Source: Candidatus Pantoea gossypiicola (GTDB taxonomy: Bacteria; Pseudomonadota; Gammaproteobacteria; Enterobacterales; Enterobacteriaceae). Taken from it: a DNA stretch of 64,000 nucleotides. The notes beneath the pieces are model-generated. The model saw only the letters and a program-made list of their open reading frames with translations, had not been told where the DNA came from and ran no database searches. This document shows, piece after piece, positions 37,083 to 47,433 of the stretch. The position numbers were made by a program, and so were the translations under genes. Every line of letters begins with the position of its first letter. Position 1 is the stretch's first letter. The stretch is taken from NCBI RefSeq assembly GCF_008632075.1, contig NZ_VWVM01000003.1:284252-348251 (forward strand), in the 5' to 3' direction.

Positions 37083-37088
37083 TATACT
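37083..37088 (+). promoter_or_regulatory. Possible -10 box of ansA
   Basis: TATACT (37083-37088) lies 31 bases before the chosen ansA start. If used, transcription begins near 37095 and the upstream ATG at 37098 would be almost leaderless, which favours the start at 37119. No good -35 is seen. Confidence 0.4.
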
Positions 37089-37118
37089 GCGCCTTTTATG
37101 GCGAGTCTGAGTTCTCTA

Positions 37119-38132
37119 ATGCACAAGAAAAACATCTACGTAGCCTACACGGGCGGGACAATCGGTATGCAGCGCTCTGCGCAGGGCTATATTCCGGTCT
37201 CAGGGCACCTGCAGCAGCAGCTGGCGAATATGCCCGAGTTCCACCGTCCCGAGATGCCTGATTTCACCATCCATGAATATCAGCCGCTGATCGACTCATC
37301 CGATATGACCCCGGAAGACTGGCAGTTTATCGCCAACGATATCCGACAAAATTACGATCGCTATGATGGCTTTGTGATTCTGCATGGCACGGACACCATG
37401 GCGTTTACCGCTTCTGCGCTCTCGTTCATGCTGGAAAATCTGGCCAAGCCGGTGATCGTGACCGGGTCACAGATTCCACTGGCGGAGCTGCGCTCAGATG
37501 GTCAGCAGAATCTGTTAAATTCCCTCTATGTGGCGGCTAACTATCCGATTAGCGAAGTGTCTCTGTTTTTCAATAACACACTTTATCGCGGCAACCGTAC
37601 TACCAAGGCTCATGCCGATGGCTTCAACGCCTTTGCCTCGCCGAACCTCTCTGCACTGCTGGAAGCGGGCATTCATATTCGCCGCCTCAATACGCCACCT
37701 GCCCCATCCGGCAAGGGCGAACTGAACGTTCACACCATTACGCCTCAGCCCATTGGTGTGGTCACCCTCTATCCTGGTATTTCTGCCGACGTGGTCCGTA
37801 ACTTCCTGCGGCAGCCGGTGAAGGCGCTGATCCTGCGTTCTTATGGCGTAGGCAATGCCCCGCAGAACAAGGAATTTCTGGCCGAACTTCAGCAGGCCAG
37901 CGAACGTGGTATCGTGGTGGTGAACCTGACCCAGTGTATTTCAGGCAAGGTAAATATGGGCGGATACGCCACCGGCAATGCGCTTGAAGAGGCTGGTGTG
38001 ATTAGCGGATTTGATCTGACGGTAGAAGCCGCACTGACCAAGCTACACTTTTTACTCAGTCAGGAACTCTCTGCCGATCAAATCCGTGCCAGAATGCAGC
38101 AGAATTTGCGCGGCGAACTGACTGAAGACTGA
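37119..38132 (+). CDS. ansA: L-asparaginase I (cytoplasmic)
   Basis: AnsA (337 residues) hydrolyses asparagine to aspartate and ammonia in the cytosol; there is no signal peptide. The first catalytic Thr is in YTGGTIGM and the second Thr/Asp in HGTDTMAFT. The start at 37119 (MHKKNIYVAYTGG) matches the E. coli N-terminus; ATG 37098 would add seven residues. It is followed 16 bases later by pncA, as in E. coli, so the two are probably co-transcribed. Confidence 0.96.
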   Translation: MHKKNIYVAYTGGTIGMQRSAQGYIPVSGHLQQQLANMPEFHRPEMPDFTIHEYQPLIDSSDMTPEDWQFIANDIRQNYDRYDGFVILHGTDTMAFTASALSFMLENLAKPVIVTGSQIPLAELRSDGQQNLLNSLYVAANYPISEVSLFFNNTLYRGNRTTKAHADGFNAFASPNLSALLEAGIHIRRLNTPPAPSGKGELNVHTITPQPIGVVTLYPGISADVVRNFLRQPVKALILRSYGVGNAPQNKEFLAELQQASERGIVVVNLTQCISGKVNMGGYATGNALEEAGVISGFDLTVEAALTKLHFLLSQELSADQIRARMQQNLRGELTED

Positions 38133-38148
38133 AACGGAGCGACATGTA

Positions 38149-38757
38149 ATGAAGCGGGCACTCATCATTATTGATATTCAGAACGATTTTTGCCCCGGCG
38201 GCCCGATGGCAGTCCATGAGGGCGACCACACGGTCGAGGTGGCTAATCGTTATGCGCGTTTGTTCCGTGAAAACGGTGAATGCGTACTGGCGCTGCAGGA
38301 CTGGCACCCGGCCAATCACGGCAGCTTCGCCTCGGTTTCCGGTGAGCCGGTCTACACGCTGGGCGAGTTAAATGGTCTGGCGCAAATCTGGTGGCCCGAT
38401 CACGGCATTCAGGGCTCGGCGGGCGCGGACTTCCATCCCGCTCTGGATCGATCACTGTTCGATGCAATTTTCCATAAAGGTGAGGATCAGGATGTCGACA
38501 GCTACAGCGCCTTTTTTGATAATGGCCACCGTCGTAAAACCGAGCTGGACAGCTGGCTGCGTGAGCGTGGCATCACTCATCTGGTGATGCTGGGGCTGGC
38601 GACAGATTACTGCGTGAAATATAGCGTGCTGGATGCGCTGGAATTGGGGTATCACGTCGAGGTAGTCAAAGAAGGCTGCCGCGGCGTTAATCTGAATCCT
38701 GAGGACAGTGAAATCGCCTTTGCTCAGATGACGGCTCAGGGCGCGATTCTGATTTAA
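38149..38757 (+). CDS. pncA: Nicotinamidase
   Basis: PncA (202 residues) deamidates nicotinamide to nicotinate in NAD recycling. The cysteine-hydrolase triad is visible: Asp in IIDIQNDFCPGG, Lys in the FHKGEDQDVDSYSAF region and Cys in LATDYCVKYS. The metal-ligand motif DWHPANH is present. The start follows CGGAG. It is co-directional with ansA and ends at a terminator. Confidence 0.97.
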   Translation: MKRALIIIDIQNDFCPGGPMAVHEGDHTVEVANRYARLFRENGECVLALQDWHPANHGSFASVSGEPVYTLGELNGLAQIWWPDHGIQGSAGADFHPALDRSLFDAIFHKGEDQDVDSYSAFFDNGHRRKTELDSWLRERGITHLVMLGLATDYCVKYSVLDALELGYHVEVVKEGCRGVNLNPEDSEIAFAQMTAQGAILI

Positions 38758-38762
38758 AATGG

Positions 38763-38787
38763 AGCTGGCATGACGCCAGCTTTTTTT
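38763..38787 (+). terminator. Terminator after pncA
   Basis: The stem AGCTGGC-ATGAC-GCCAGCT is followed by seven T residues and touches the stop codon of yeaC on the other strand. Confidence 0.85.
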
Positions 38788-39067
38788 AATGCAGATGAAT
38801 GCGGGTGACATCCGGGTCGATGCCGAACGCTTCTTTCAGCTCTTTTTTCGACTTCATTACCATCTCGCCGCCCTTAGCGATGGTCATATGCTGCGGCGCA
38901 TCGTTGTGTCTTGCCTGCCACAACATAACCAGTTGCAGGCAGTTGTCGCGCTGCTCCTGCGTCAGTGCCACGCCATCCGGCCATTTCCCAATCTCAACGG
39001 CTGTTGCCAGTCGCTCATAGACTTCAGGCGTCATCGACGCAAGCATTGCTTCAAGTTGTTCCTTCAT
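38786..39067 (-). CDS. yeaC: YeaC family protein (DUF1315)
   Basis: A 93-residue DUF1315 protein similar to E. coli YeaC (MTPEVYERLATAVEIGKWPDG, LWQARHND). It is small and soluble, with no known function. It starts four bases after the msrB stop, so they form an operon, as in E. coli. Confidence 0.92.
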   Translation of the reverse strand: MKEQLEAMLASMTPEVYERLATAVEIGKWPDGVALTQEQRDNCLQLVMLWQARHNDAPQHMTIAKGGEMVMKSKKELKEAFGIDPDVTRIHLH

Positions 39068-39071
39068 CGCC

Positions 39072-39482
39072 TTACCCTTTGGTCTGTTCGCCCTGCTCGT
39101 CGGTGAAATTCAGCGAGGCGGAGTTAACACAGTAGCGTTCACCGGTCGGTTGCGGACCGTCTGGAAAAACATGCCCCAGATGTGCATCGCAACTACTGCA
39201 GCGGATCTCAACACGCTGCATGCCATGAGAATTGTCCTCGATATAGCGAATCGCATCATCATTCACCGGCTGGTAAAAACTGGGCCAGCCACAGCCTGAA
39301 TCATATTTGGTCTCAGAGAGAAAAAGTGGCGCCTCACAGACCAGGCAGTGGTAGATCCCTTCCTGCTTGTTGTGCAGCAGTGCGCCGCTGTAAGGCGGTT
39401 CCGTTCCGCGTTGCTGTGTCACATAACGCTGCATTTCTGTCAGCTCGGCGATTTTTGCGTCGGGTGCGGTGTCTTTAGCCAT
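39072..39482 (-). CDS. msrB: Peptide-methionine (R)-S-oxide reductase
   Basis: MsrB (136 residues) reduces methionine-R-sulfoxide in oxidised proteins. Zinc-binding CxxC pairs appear in CLVCEAPLF and CSSCDAHLG, and the catalytic Cys is in RYCVNSASL. The start at 39482 (MAKDTAPD) gives the E. coli length; an ATG at 39506 would add eight residues. It is divergent from gapA. Confidence 0.96.
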   Translation of the reverse strand: MAKDTAPDAKIAELTEMQRYVTQQRGTEPPYSGALLHNKQEGIYHCLVCEAPLFLSETKYDSGCGWPSFYQPVNDDAIRYIEDNSHGMQRVEIRCSSCDAHLGHVFPDGPQPTGERYCVNSASLNFTDEQGEQTKG

Positions 39483-39600
39483 TTTAGGATTCCGGGGAAG
39501 TGCCATTCTGAAAAATTCGACTATTATTCTAACAAATGATCAACATTACCGGGTCTTTTTTTGTGCTCACCCTTTCATGCCGTCCACTGCAAAGCGTAAT

Positions 39601-39649
39601 TGTGACTTCGATCACCTTTTATCCCGGGCATCACTATATATTCGGCGAT
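39601..39649 (+). promoter_or_regulatory. CRP-type site and distal gapA promoter
   Basis: TGTGACTTCGATCACC (39601-39616) matches the CRP dyad TGTGAnnnnnnTCACA except for the final base. TATATT (39637-39642) lies at the -10 position expected for a class II CRP promoter starting near 39649. The site is visible; control of gapA by cAMP-CRP is known in E. coli and inferred here. Confidence 0.6.
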
Positions 39650-39752
39650 TGATTAGACGAAAAGCGATATCATTGGCGGCGCGCAAGCGGTTGCGCATCG
39701 AATTATTCCTATCAGGCGAATTGACCTGTCGCAACAATTGACACGATTCCGC

Positions 39753-39780
39753 TTGACGCCTGGTAAGGTTTTTGTAATTT
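39753..39780 (+). promoter_or_regulatory. Proximal gapA promoter
   Basis: TTGACG (39753-39758) and TAATTT (39775-39780) are 16 bases apart. The downstream leader TTACAGGCAACCTTTTATTC is, as I recall, shared with E. coli gapA, so this is the main strong promoter. Confidence 0.8.
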
Positions 39781-39811
39781 TACAGGCAACCTTTTATTCA
39801 CTAACCAATAG

Positions 39812-40822
<1,011 letters not shown>

Positions 40823-40845
40823 GGCAGACAGACATCATTGAGATT

Positions 40846-40872
40846 AAGGGCGACTTCGGTCGCCCTTTTTTT
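40846..40872 (+). terminator. gapA terminator with UUCG tetraloop
   Basis: The 9-bp stem AAGGGCGAC/GTCGCCCTT is closed by a TTCG tetraloop and followed by a T run. Confidence 0.9.
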
Positions 40873-40896
40873 GATCCGCACAGGAAGGAATCGAAC

Positions 40897-41796
40897 ATGC
40901 AAGATAAACTGTTTTCACTGCCCGTAGTCACGCAGATCTCCCCTTACCTTTCGCAGCGACAGGTTGGCGAACTGCCGGCGATTGTCATCAGCCATCCTAA
41001 GGTACGAGCAGCGATTACGCTGCAGGGCGCGCACCTTATCGCCTGGCAGCCGAGTGGCGAAAAGCCGGTACTCTGGCTGAGCGACAAGAGTCTTTTTTCA
41101 CCCGGTAAAGCGATTCGTGGCGGCGTACCGATCTGCTGGCCCTGGTTTGGTCCGGCAGGCGAACCGGCACACGGTTTTGCCCGGATTCAGACATGGAAGC
41201 TTACGGCGCATGATGAGAATGAAGATGGCGTGATGCTTACGCTGGTGCTGGAAAGCAACGCTCAGACGCTGAAACTGTGGCCACACGAATTTACCCTCAT
41301 CGCCCGCTTCCGCCTGGGTCAGCATTGTGAGATTGAACTGGAAGCTCATGGTGACTTTGAAGCCACGGCAGCGCTGCATAGCTACTTTACTGTCAGTGAC
41401 ATCAACGGTGTTGAGGTCTCCGGTCTGGGCAACAGCTATATCGACAAAGTAAATAACGGTGAGGTTGCCAGCAGTGATGGCAAACAGCGCTATCCTGGAC
41501 GCATCGACCGTATCTTCACGGCGGCAGAAGATTGCTCCGTTATCAATGATACAACGGGTGAGCGACAGATCGAAGTTTACCACCACCATCACAGTGACGT
41601 TGTCACCTGGAATCCGGGTGTGGAACTCTCCTGCAGCATGGCGGATATGGCGAATGAAGGTTATAAGACAATGGTCTGTGTAGAGACGGCCCGAATCAAT
41701 AAACCGCTGCGCAGTGCGGGTGAAAAGCCGGCACGCCTGGCCACGACGTTCCGCCTTAAGAAGAAAGTCGCAGCCAGCGACAGAGCTAACGGCTAA
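40897..41796 (+). CDS. yeaD: D-hexose-6-phosphate mutarotase YeaD
   Basis: A 299-residue aldose-1-epimerase-like beta-sandwich protein. YeaD interconverts anomers of hexose-6-phosphates, such as glucose-6-phosphate. The family blocks GGVPICWPWFGP, HGFAR, and the ALHSYFTVSDI His are clear. It starts behind AGGAAGG. It follows gapA as in E. coli and its stop overlaps the converging yeaE gene by four bases. Confidence 0.95.
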   Translation: MQDKLFSLPVVTQISPYLSQRQVGELPAIVISHPKVRAAITLQGAHLIAWQPSGEKPVLWLSDKSLFSPGKAIRGGVPICWPWFGPAGEPAHGFARIQTWKLTAHDENEDGVMLTLVLESNAQTLKLWPHEFTLIARFRLGQHCEIELEAHGDFEATAALHSYFTVSDINGVEVSGLGNSYIDKVNNGEVASSDGKQRYPGRIDRIFTAAEDCSVINDTTGERQIEVYHHHHSDVVTWNPGVELSCSMADMANEGYKTMVCVETARINKPLRSAGEKPARLATTFRLKKKVAASDRANG

Positions 41797-42644
41797 ACGA
41801 TATCCAGCGGTAATTTATGCTGTGGTGCTGGCCACGCACGATCGATGAGCTGCAACTCTTCATCGGTCAGTTCCACCTCCAGCGCCGCAGCATTTTCCTG
41901 AACGTGAACCACAGAACTGGCTTTGGGAATGGCAATGACCCCTGGCTGACGAACCACCCAGGCCAGCAGTAGTTGCGCCACGCTGATGCCCTTCTGTTGT
42001 GCAATCTGATTCAGCACCGCATCGGTAAACAGCGCATCCCGTAGTCGTCCAGCCTGTGCCAGCGGACAATAGGCCATCACCGGCACGCCACGCTGCTGAC
42101 AGACGGGCAGAAGATCAAACTCGATACCGCGTGAAGCCAGATGATACAGGACCTGATTGGTCGCGCACTGATTGCCTCCGGGTTCATCCCACAGTTCGGC
42201 CATATCATCAGTGTCAAAATTCGAGACGCCCCAGTGACGAATCTTGCCCTGCTGCTGCAGGTGCTCCATGGCGCGCAGAGTCTCTTCCAGCGGGATATTA
42301 CCGCGCCAGTGCAACAGATAGAGGTCAAGGTAATCGGTCTGCAGACGGCGCAGGCTACGCTCACAGGCTTCAATGGTATCCACTTCGCCGGCATTCCACG
42401 GGTAGACCTTCGACACCAGCAACGCTCTATCGCGACGCCCCAGCAGCGCCTGCCCGACGACCTCTTCAGCGCCGCCGTCTGCATACATTTCGGCGGTATC
42501 AATCAACTGCAACCCACACTCAAGACCTGCCTGTAATGCTGCGACTTCACCGGCCCGCTGCGCCGGGTTTTCGCCCATATACCACGTGCCCTGGCCGATT
42601 ACCGGCAGGTCATTAAAACCAGCGAAGTTAATCGTGTTGCGCAT
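41793..42644 (-). CDS. yeaE: Aldo/keto reductase YeaE
   Basis: A 283-residue NADPH-dependent aldo/keto reductase; E. coli YeaE reduces methylglyoxal. The catalytic set is visible: Asp/Tyr in DTAEMYADGG, Lys in VSKVYPWN, His in LLHWRG. The start at 42644 follows GGGAGAG; an upstream ATG at 42692 lies outside the family start. It converges on yeaD with overlapping stop codons. Confidence 0.94.
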   Translation of the reverse strand: MRNTINFAGFNDLPVIGQGTWYMGENPAQRAGEVAALQAGLECGLQLIDTAEMYADGGAEEVVGQALLGRRDRALLVSKVYPWNAGEVDTIEACERSLRRLQTDYLDLYLLHWRGNIPLEETLRAMEHLQQQGKIRHWGVSNFDTDDMAELWDEPGGNQCATNQVLYHLASRGIEFDLLPVCQQRGVPVMAYCPLAQAGRLRDALFTDAVLNQIAQQKGISVAQLLLAWVVRQPGVIAIPKASSVVHVQENAAALEVELTDEELQLIDRAWPAPQHKLPLDIV

Positions 42645-42683
42645 TCTGCTCTCCCGCCTCATTCTGAGGCCCCATAAAAGAAC

Positions 42684-42708
42684 AGAGGGCACCGTATGCC
42701 CTCTTTTA
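42684..42708 (-). terminator. mipA terminator
   Basis: On the minus strand AGAGGGCA-TACGG-TGCCCTCT is followed by GTTCTTTT, just after the mipA stop. Confidence 0.7.
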
Positions 42709-42716
42709 GTGCATTA

Positions 42717-43466
42717 TCAGAAGGTGTAGCTGACACCTGTCCAGATTGTCGTCTGCCCGCTCTTATCGATCATCGGGCTGTCTTTAATCTCGCTGTCGAA
42801 ACGGGTGTAACGTCCCACAATGCCAACATTCCACTGCGTTGCTATCTGATAGCTGGCACTCAACTCAACATAAGGCGACCAGCTGTCGTCCGGATTGTAA
42901 CGGCTGATGCCGGTACGTGCGCTTTCATGCGCGGAAACACCGTAGTAATAACGGTTTTGATTGGCGCTATTCCACATGGCACCGATGCCCGGCGTCAGGC
43001 TGAAGTCGCCCATCTGGATGGGGTAGAGGTAAGTCAGGTCCCAGATCATCCCGTTGCTGTTATTCAGCACGTCGCCCAGCAATGCCGTCCGGACAACCCC
43101 CCAGTCGGCGGTGTGACGATAGGTTGCGCCACCCATCAGTGTCATGCGGCGCTTATCCAGCCCTTTCATATCACCCAGATCGTTGTCGCTGGGTTTGTAC
43201 TCCTGCGGTGAGCCCAGCAGCGTCAGAGAGAGCTGATTCTGGGGATCTTTCCACAGGTAGTAACCGCCCTGCAGGCTGCGGAACCAGAAGTCTTCACCCT
43301 CATAATTGATGACCGGAACCGGAAGATAACGGTCCTGTCCGCCGCGATACGGTGAGTCGGCATAGATGACCGACGCACCCACAGAAAGCGGAGCGGCATT
43401 GGCGTGCGTAGCCAGCAAATAACAGGGTAAAAGTGCAACAAGCGTCTTAAATTTGAATTGGTTCAC
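42717..43466 (-). CDS. mipA: MltA-interacting protein MipA
   Basis: MipA (249 residues) is an outer-membrane beta-barrel scaffold that links the murein hydrolase MltA with PBP1B. It has a signal peptide (ending ATHANA) and an OmpV/MipA-type barrel ending in an aromatic residue (VSYTF). The repeated barrel strands are rich in Tyr and Trp. It is co-oriented with yeaE and divergent from prkA. Confidence 0.95.
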   Translation of the reverse strand: MNQFKFKTLVALLPCYLLATHANAAPLSVGASVIYADSPYRGGQDRYLPVPVINYEGEDFWFRSLQGGYYLWKDPQNQLSLTLLGSPQEYKPSDNDLGDMKGLDKRRMTLMGGATYRHTADWGVVRTALLGDVLNNSNGMIWDLTYLYPIQMGDFSLTPGIGAMWNSANQNRYYYGVSAHESARTGISRYNPDDSWSPYVELSASYQIATQWNVGIVGRYTRFDSEIKDSPMIDKSGQTTIWTGVSYTF

Positions 43467-43886
43467 AATTTATTCATTCCATAAATATAACAATCAAACA
43501 GGAAGTCTAACGTTTTTTTACGGCTGGATTAACTTATATCGAAATCCTTTAAGCAACCAACAGATGAAAGTGGCATGAAAGGTTAAAAACAAGTTAAGTT
43601 AAAGCATCATCCATATGAACTCATCTCATAACTGACCCGAATTAGTCTTGATCTTCCCCTCATTCGCCCAAACCCATGGAGGAAATTTCCTAGAAGCCAT
43701 CTACAGTTAGAATTAACAGCAGAGATTTTGTACGAGCAGAGTAACCACAAACGTTGTGTATCCCGATAAAAAAGATCAGGTTGGCATAAGGGTTGCTGTA
43801 CTCAACAGAGAATATCTTCCGGGAGCTGCTACAAGTCTTAAATTACGCTCCTTACCTGTGCTAAAAACGAAAGGACGGGCATCGCT
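43467..43886. other. Intergenic region between mipA and prkA
   Basis: About 420 bases without a gene. The right end holds a sigma-54-type promoter (43781-43798). Further upstream are two small dyads (AGGAAATTTCCT near 43681 and CACAAACGTTGTG near 43747) that could be activator sites, but neither matches the NtrC consensus well. Confidence 0.6.
43781..43798 (+). promoter_or_regulatory. Sigma-54-type promoter of prkA-yeaH
   Basis: TTGGCATAAGGGTTGCTG has the -24 GG (43783-43784) and -12 GC (43795-43796) exactly ten bases apart and matches TGGCA-N6-TTGCT. It gives a leader of about 80 bases before prkA. E. coli yeaG is reported as RpoN-dependent, so function is likely. Confidence 0.75.
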
Positions 43887-45821
43887 ATGAATATATTCGA
43901 TCACTATCGTCAGCGTTATGAAGCTGCCAAGGACGAAGAGTTCACACTGCAGGAATTTCTTGCTATCTGTAAGCAGGATCGCAGTGCATACGCCAACGCT
44001 GCAGAGCGACTGTTAATGGCTATCGGAGAGCCAGTAATGGTCGACACTGCTCAGGAGCCACGCCTTTCCAGAATATTCTCCAACCGTGTGATGGGACGCT
44101 ATCCGGCGTTCGAGGAGTTTTACGGCATGGAGGAAGCGATTGAACAGATCGTCTCCTATCTGAAACATGCCGCTCAGGGACTTGAGGAGAAGAAACAGAT
44201 CCTCTATTTACTGGGTCCGGTGGGTGGCGGTAAATCTTCACTGGCGGAACGACTTAAGTCGCTGATGCAGCGGGTACCCATCTATGTACTGAGCGCTGAT
44301 GGTGAACGCAGCCCGGTTAACGATCATCCTCTCTGCCTGTTCAATCCTCAGGAAGACGCGCATATTCTTGAAAAAGAGTATGGCGTGCCGCGCCGTTACC
44401 TCGGCACCATCATGTCGCCGTGGGCAGCGAAACGCCTGCACGACTTTGGTGGCGATATTTCGCGGTTTAAAGTCGTAAAAGTCTGGCCGTCCATTCTGGA
44501 ACAGCTGGCGATCGCCAAAACCGAGCCGGGTGATGAGAACAATCAGGATATCTCTGCGCTGGTAGGTAAAGTGGACATCCGTAAACTGGAAAACCATGCG
44601 CAAAACGATCCTGATGCCTACGGTTACTCTGGTGCACTCTGCCGCGCGAACCAGGGCATCATGGAATTCGTGGAGATGTTTAAAGCGCCGATTAAGGTGC
44701 TGCATCCACTCCTGACAGCAACGCAGGAAGGGAACTACAACGGCACCGAGGGGATTTCGGCGCTGCCGTTTAACGGCATTATTCTGGCGCACTCCAACGA
44801 ATCAGAGTGGGTGACGTTCCGCAACAACAAGAATAATGAGGCGTTCCTGGACCGCGTTTACATCGTCAAGGTGCCCTACTGCCTGCGGGTTTCTGAAGAG
44901 ATCAAAATCTACGACAAACTGCTTAATCACAGTGAGCTGGCAACCTCGCCCTGCGCACCGGGCACGCTGGAAACGCTGGCACGCTTCTCTATCCTGTCAC
45001 GTCTCAAAGATCCGGAGAATTCCAGCATCTACTCCAAAATGCGGGTATACGATGGTGAGAGCCTGAAGGATACCGACCCTAAAGCGAAGTCCTGGCAGGA
45101 ATATCACGATTATGCCGGTGTGGATGAAGGTATGAACGGTCTCTCGACCCGCTTTGCCTTTAAGATCCTGTCGCGGGTATTTAACTTCGATCACGCCGAA
45201 GTGGCGGCTAACCCGGTGCATCTGTTCTACGTGCTGGAGCAGCAAATCGAGCGTGAGCAATTCCCGCAGGATCAGGCTGAGAAATACCTTGAGCACCTCA
45301 AAGGCTATCTGATTCCCAAATATGCTGAGTTTATTGGCAAAGAGATTCAGACCGCCTATCTGGAATCCTACTCTGAATATGGTCAGAACATTTTTGACCG
45401 CTACGTGACCTATGCCGACTTCTGGATTCAGGATCAGGAATATCGCGATCCCGATACCGGACAGTTGTTTGACCGTGAGTCGCTCAACGCGGAGCTGGAG
45501 AAGATCGAGAAGCCTGCTGGCATCAGTAACCCGAAAGATTTCCGTAACGAGATCGTCAACTTTGTGCTGCGCGCCAGGGCACACAATAACGGTCGCAATC
45601 CGAACTGGACCAGTTACGAGAAATTGCGCACCGTCATTGAGAAGAAAATGTTCTCGAATACGGAAGAATTGCTGCCGGTCATCTCGTTTAACACCAAGAC
45701 CTCTACCGATGAGCAGAAGAAGCATGATGATTTTGTCGATCGCATGATGGAAAAAGGCTATACCCGCAAACAGGTTCGCCTGCTGTGCGAATGGTATCTG
45801 CGTGTGCGTAAATCGTCCTGA
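43887..45821 (+). CDS. prkA: PrkA-type serine protein kinase YeaG
   Basis: A 644-residue AAA+/PrkA protein. The P-loop GPVGGGKSS is at residues 110-118, inside the N-terminal AAA domain, and the PrkA kinase-like domain is C-terminal. E. coli YeaG is a stress and nitrogen-starvation protein with kinase activity. It lies with yeaH, and often ycgB, in genomes; all three occur in this window. The start at 43887 follows GAAAGGACGGG. It is expected to be sigma-54 dependent. Confidence 0.96.
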   Translation: MNIFDHYRQRYEAAKDEEFTLQEFLAICKQDRSAYANAAERLLMAIGEPVMVDTAQEPRLSRIFSNRVMGRYPAFEEFYGMEEAIEQIVSYLKHAAQGLEEKKQILYLLGPVGGGKSSLAERLKSLMQRVPIYVLSADGERSPVNDHPLCLFNPQEDAHILEKEYGVPRRYLGTIMSPWAAKRLHDFGGDISRFKVVKVWPSILEQLAIAKTEPGDENNQDISALVGKVDIRKLENHAQNDPDAYGYSGALCRANQGIMEFVEMFKAPIKVLHPLLTATQEGNYNGTEGISALPFNGIILAHSNESEWVTFRNNKNNEAFLDRVYIVKVPYCLRVSEEIKIYDKLLNHSELATSPCAPGTLETLARFSILSRLKDPENSSIYSKMRVYDGESLKDTDPKAKSWQEYHDYAGVDEGMNGLSTRFAFKILSRVFNFDHAEVAANPVHLFYVLEQQIEREQFPQDQAEKYLEHLKGYLIPKYAEFIGKEIQTAYLESYSEYGQNIFDRYVTYADFWIQDQEYRDPDTGQLFDRESLNAELEKIEKPAGISNPKDFRNEIVNFVLRARAHNNGRNPNWTSYEKLRTVIEKKMFSNTEELLPVISFNTKTSTDEQKKHDDFVDRMMEKGYTRKQVRLLCEWYLRVRKSS

Positions 45822-45850
45822 TAAGAGTCTGTAAGCTTGCCGGTAAGTGA

Positions 45851-47185
<1,335 letters not shown>

Positions 47186-47191
47186 TGCACT

Positions 47192-47217
47192 AAGCCGGTT
47201 AATGACCGGCTTTTTTT
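47192..47217 (+). terminator. Terminator after yeaH
   Basis: AAGCCGGT-TAATG-ACCGGCTT is followed by a run of T residues. Confidence 0.88.
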
Positions 47218-47319
47218 ATCTGCCGAATAACCTGTTAAAACAGTCTGTTTTCTCCCGCTTGCCTGCCAACCCCCTCATTCTTCACATTAATCTGATTCCA
47301 TATGCTGTTAAGCAATTCG

Positions 47320-47325
47320 TATAAT
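47320..47325 (+). promoter_or_regulatory. Likely -10 box of cvrA
   Basis: A perfect TATAAT lies about 110 bases before the chosen cvrA start, with a weak TTCCAT -35 18 bases upstream. It would start transcription near 47332, downstream of the alternative ATG at 47302. Confidence 0.5.
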
Positions 47326-47433
47326 ACGCATTTTCACAATGACAACTCCTTGATAAAACATTATCTTTCAGAGATAGCATGGATATTTGTCACCCCTTGC
47401 TGCATCGCACTGTCATATCTCAGGAGACCGGGT

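Noticed and set aside
47302..47433. 44-residue N-terminal extension of CvrA
   Set aside because: It would begin upstream of the likely transcription start, and the family N-terminus begins at the TTG behind AGGAG.
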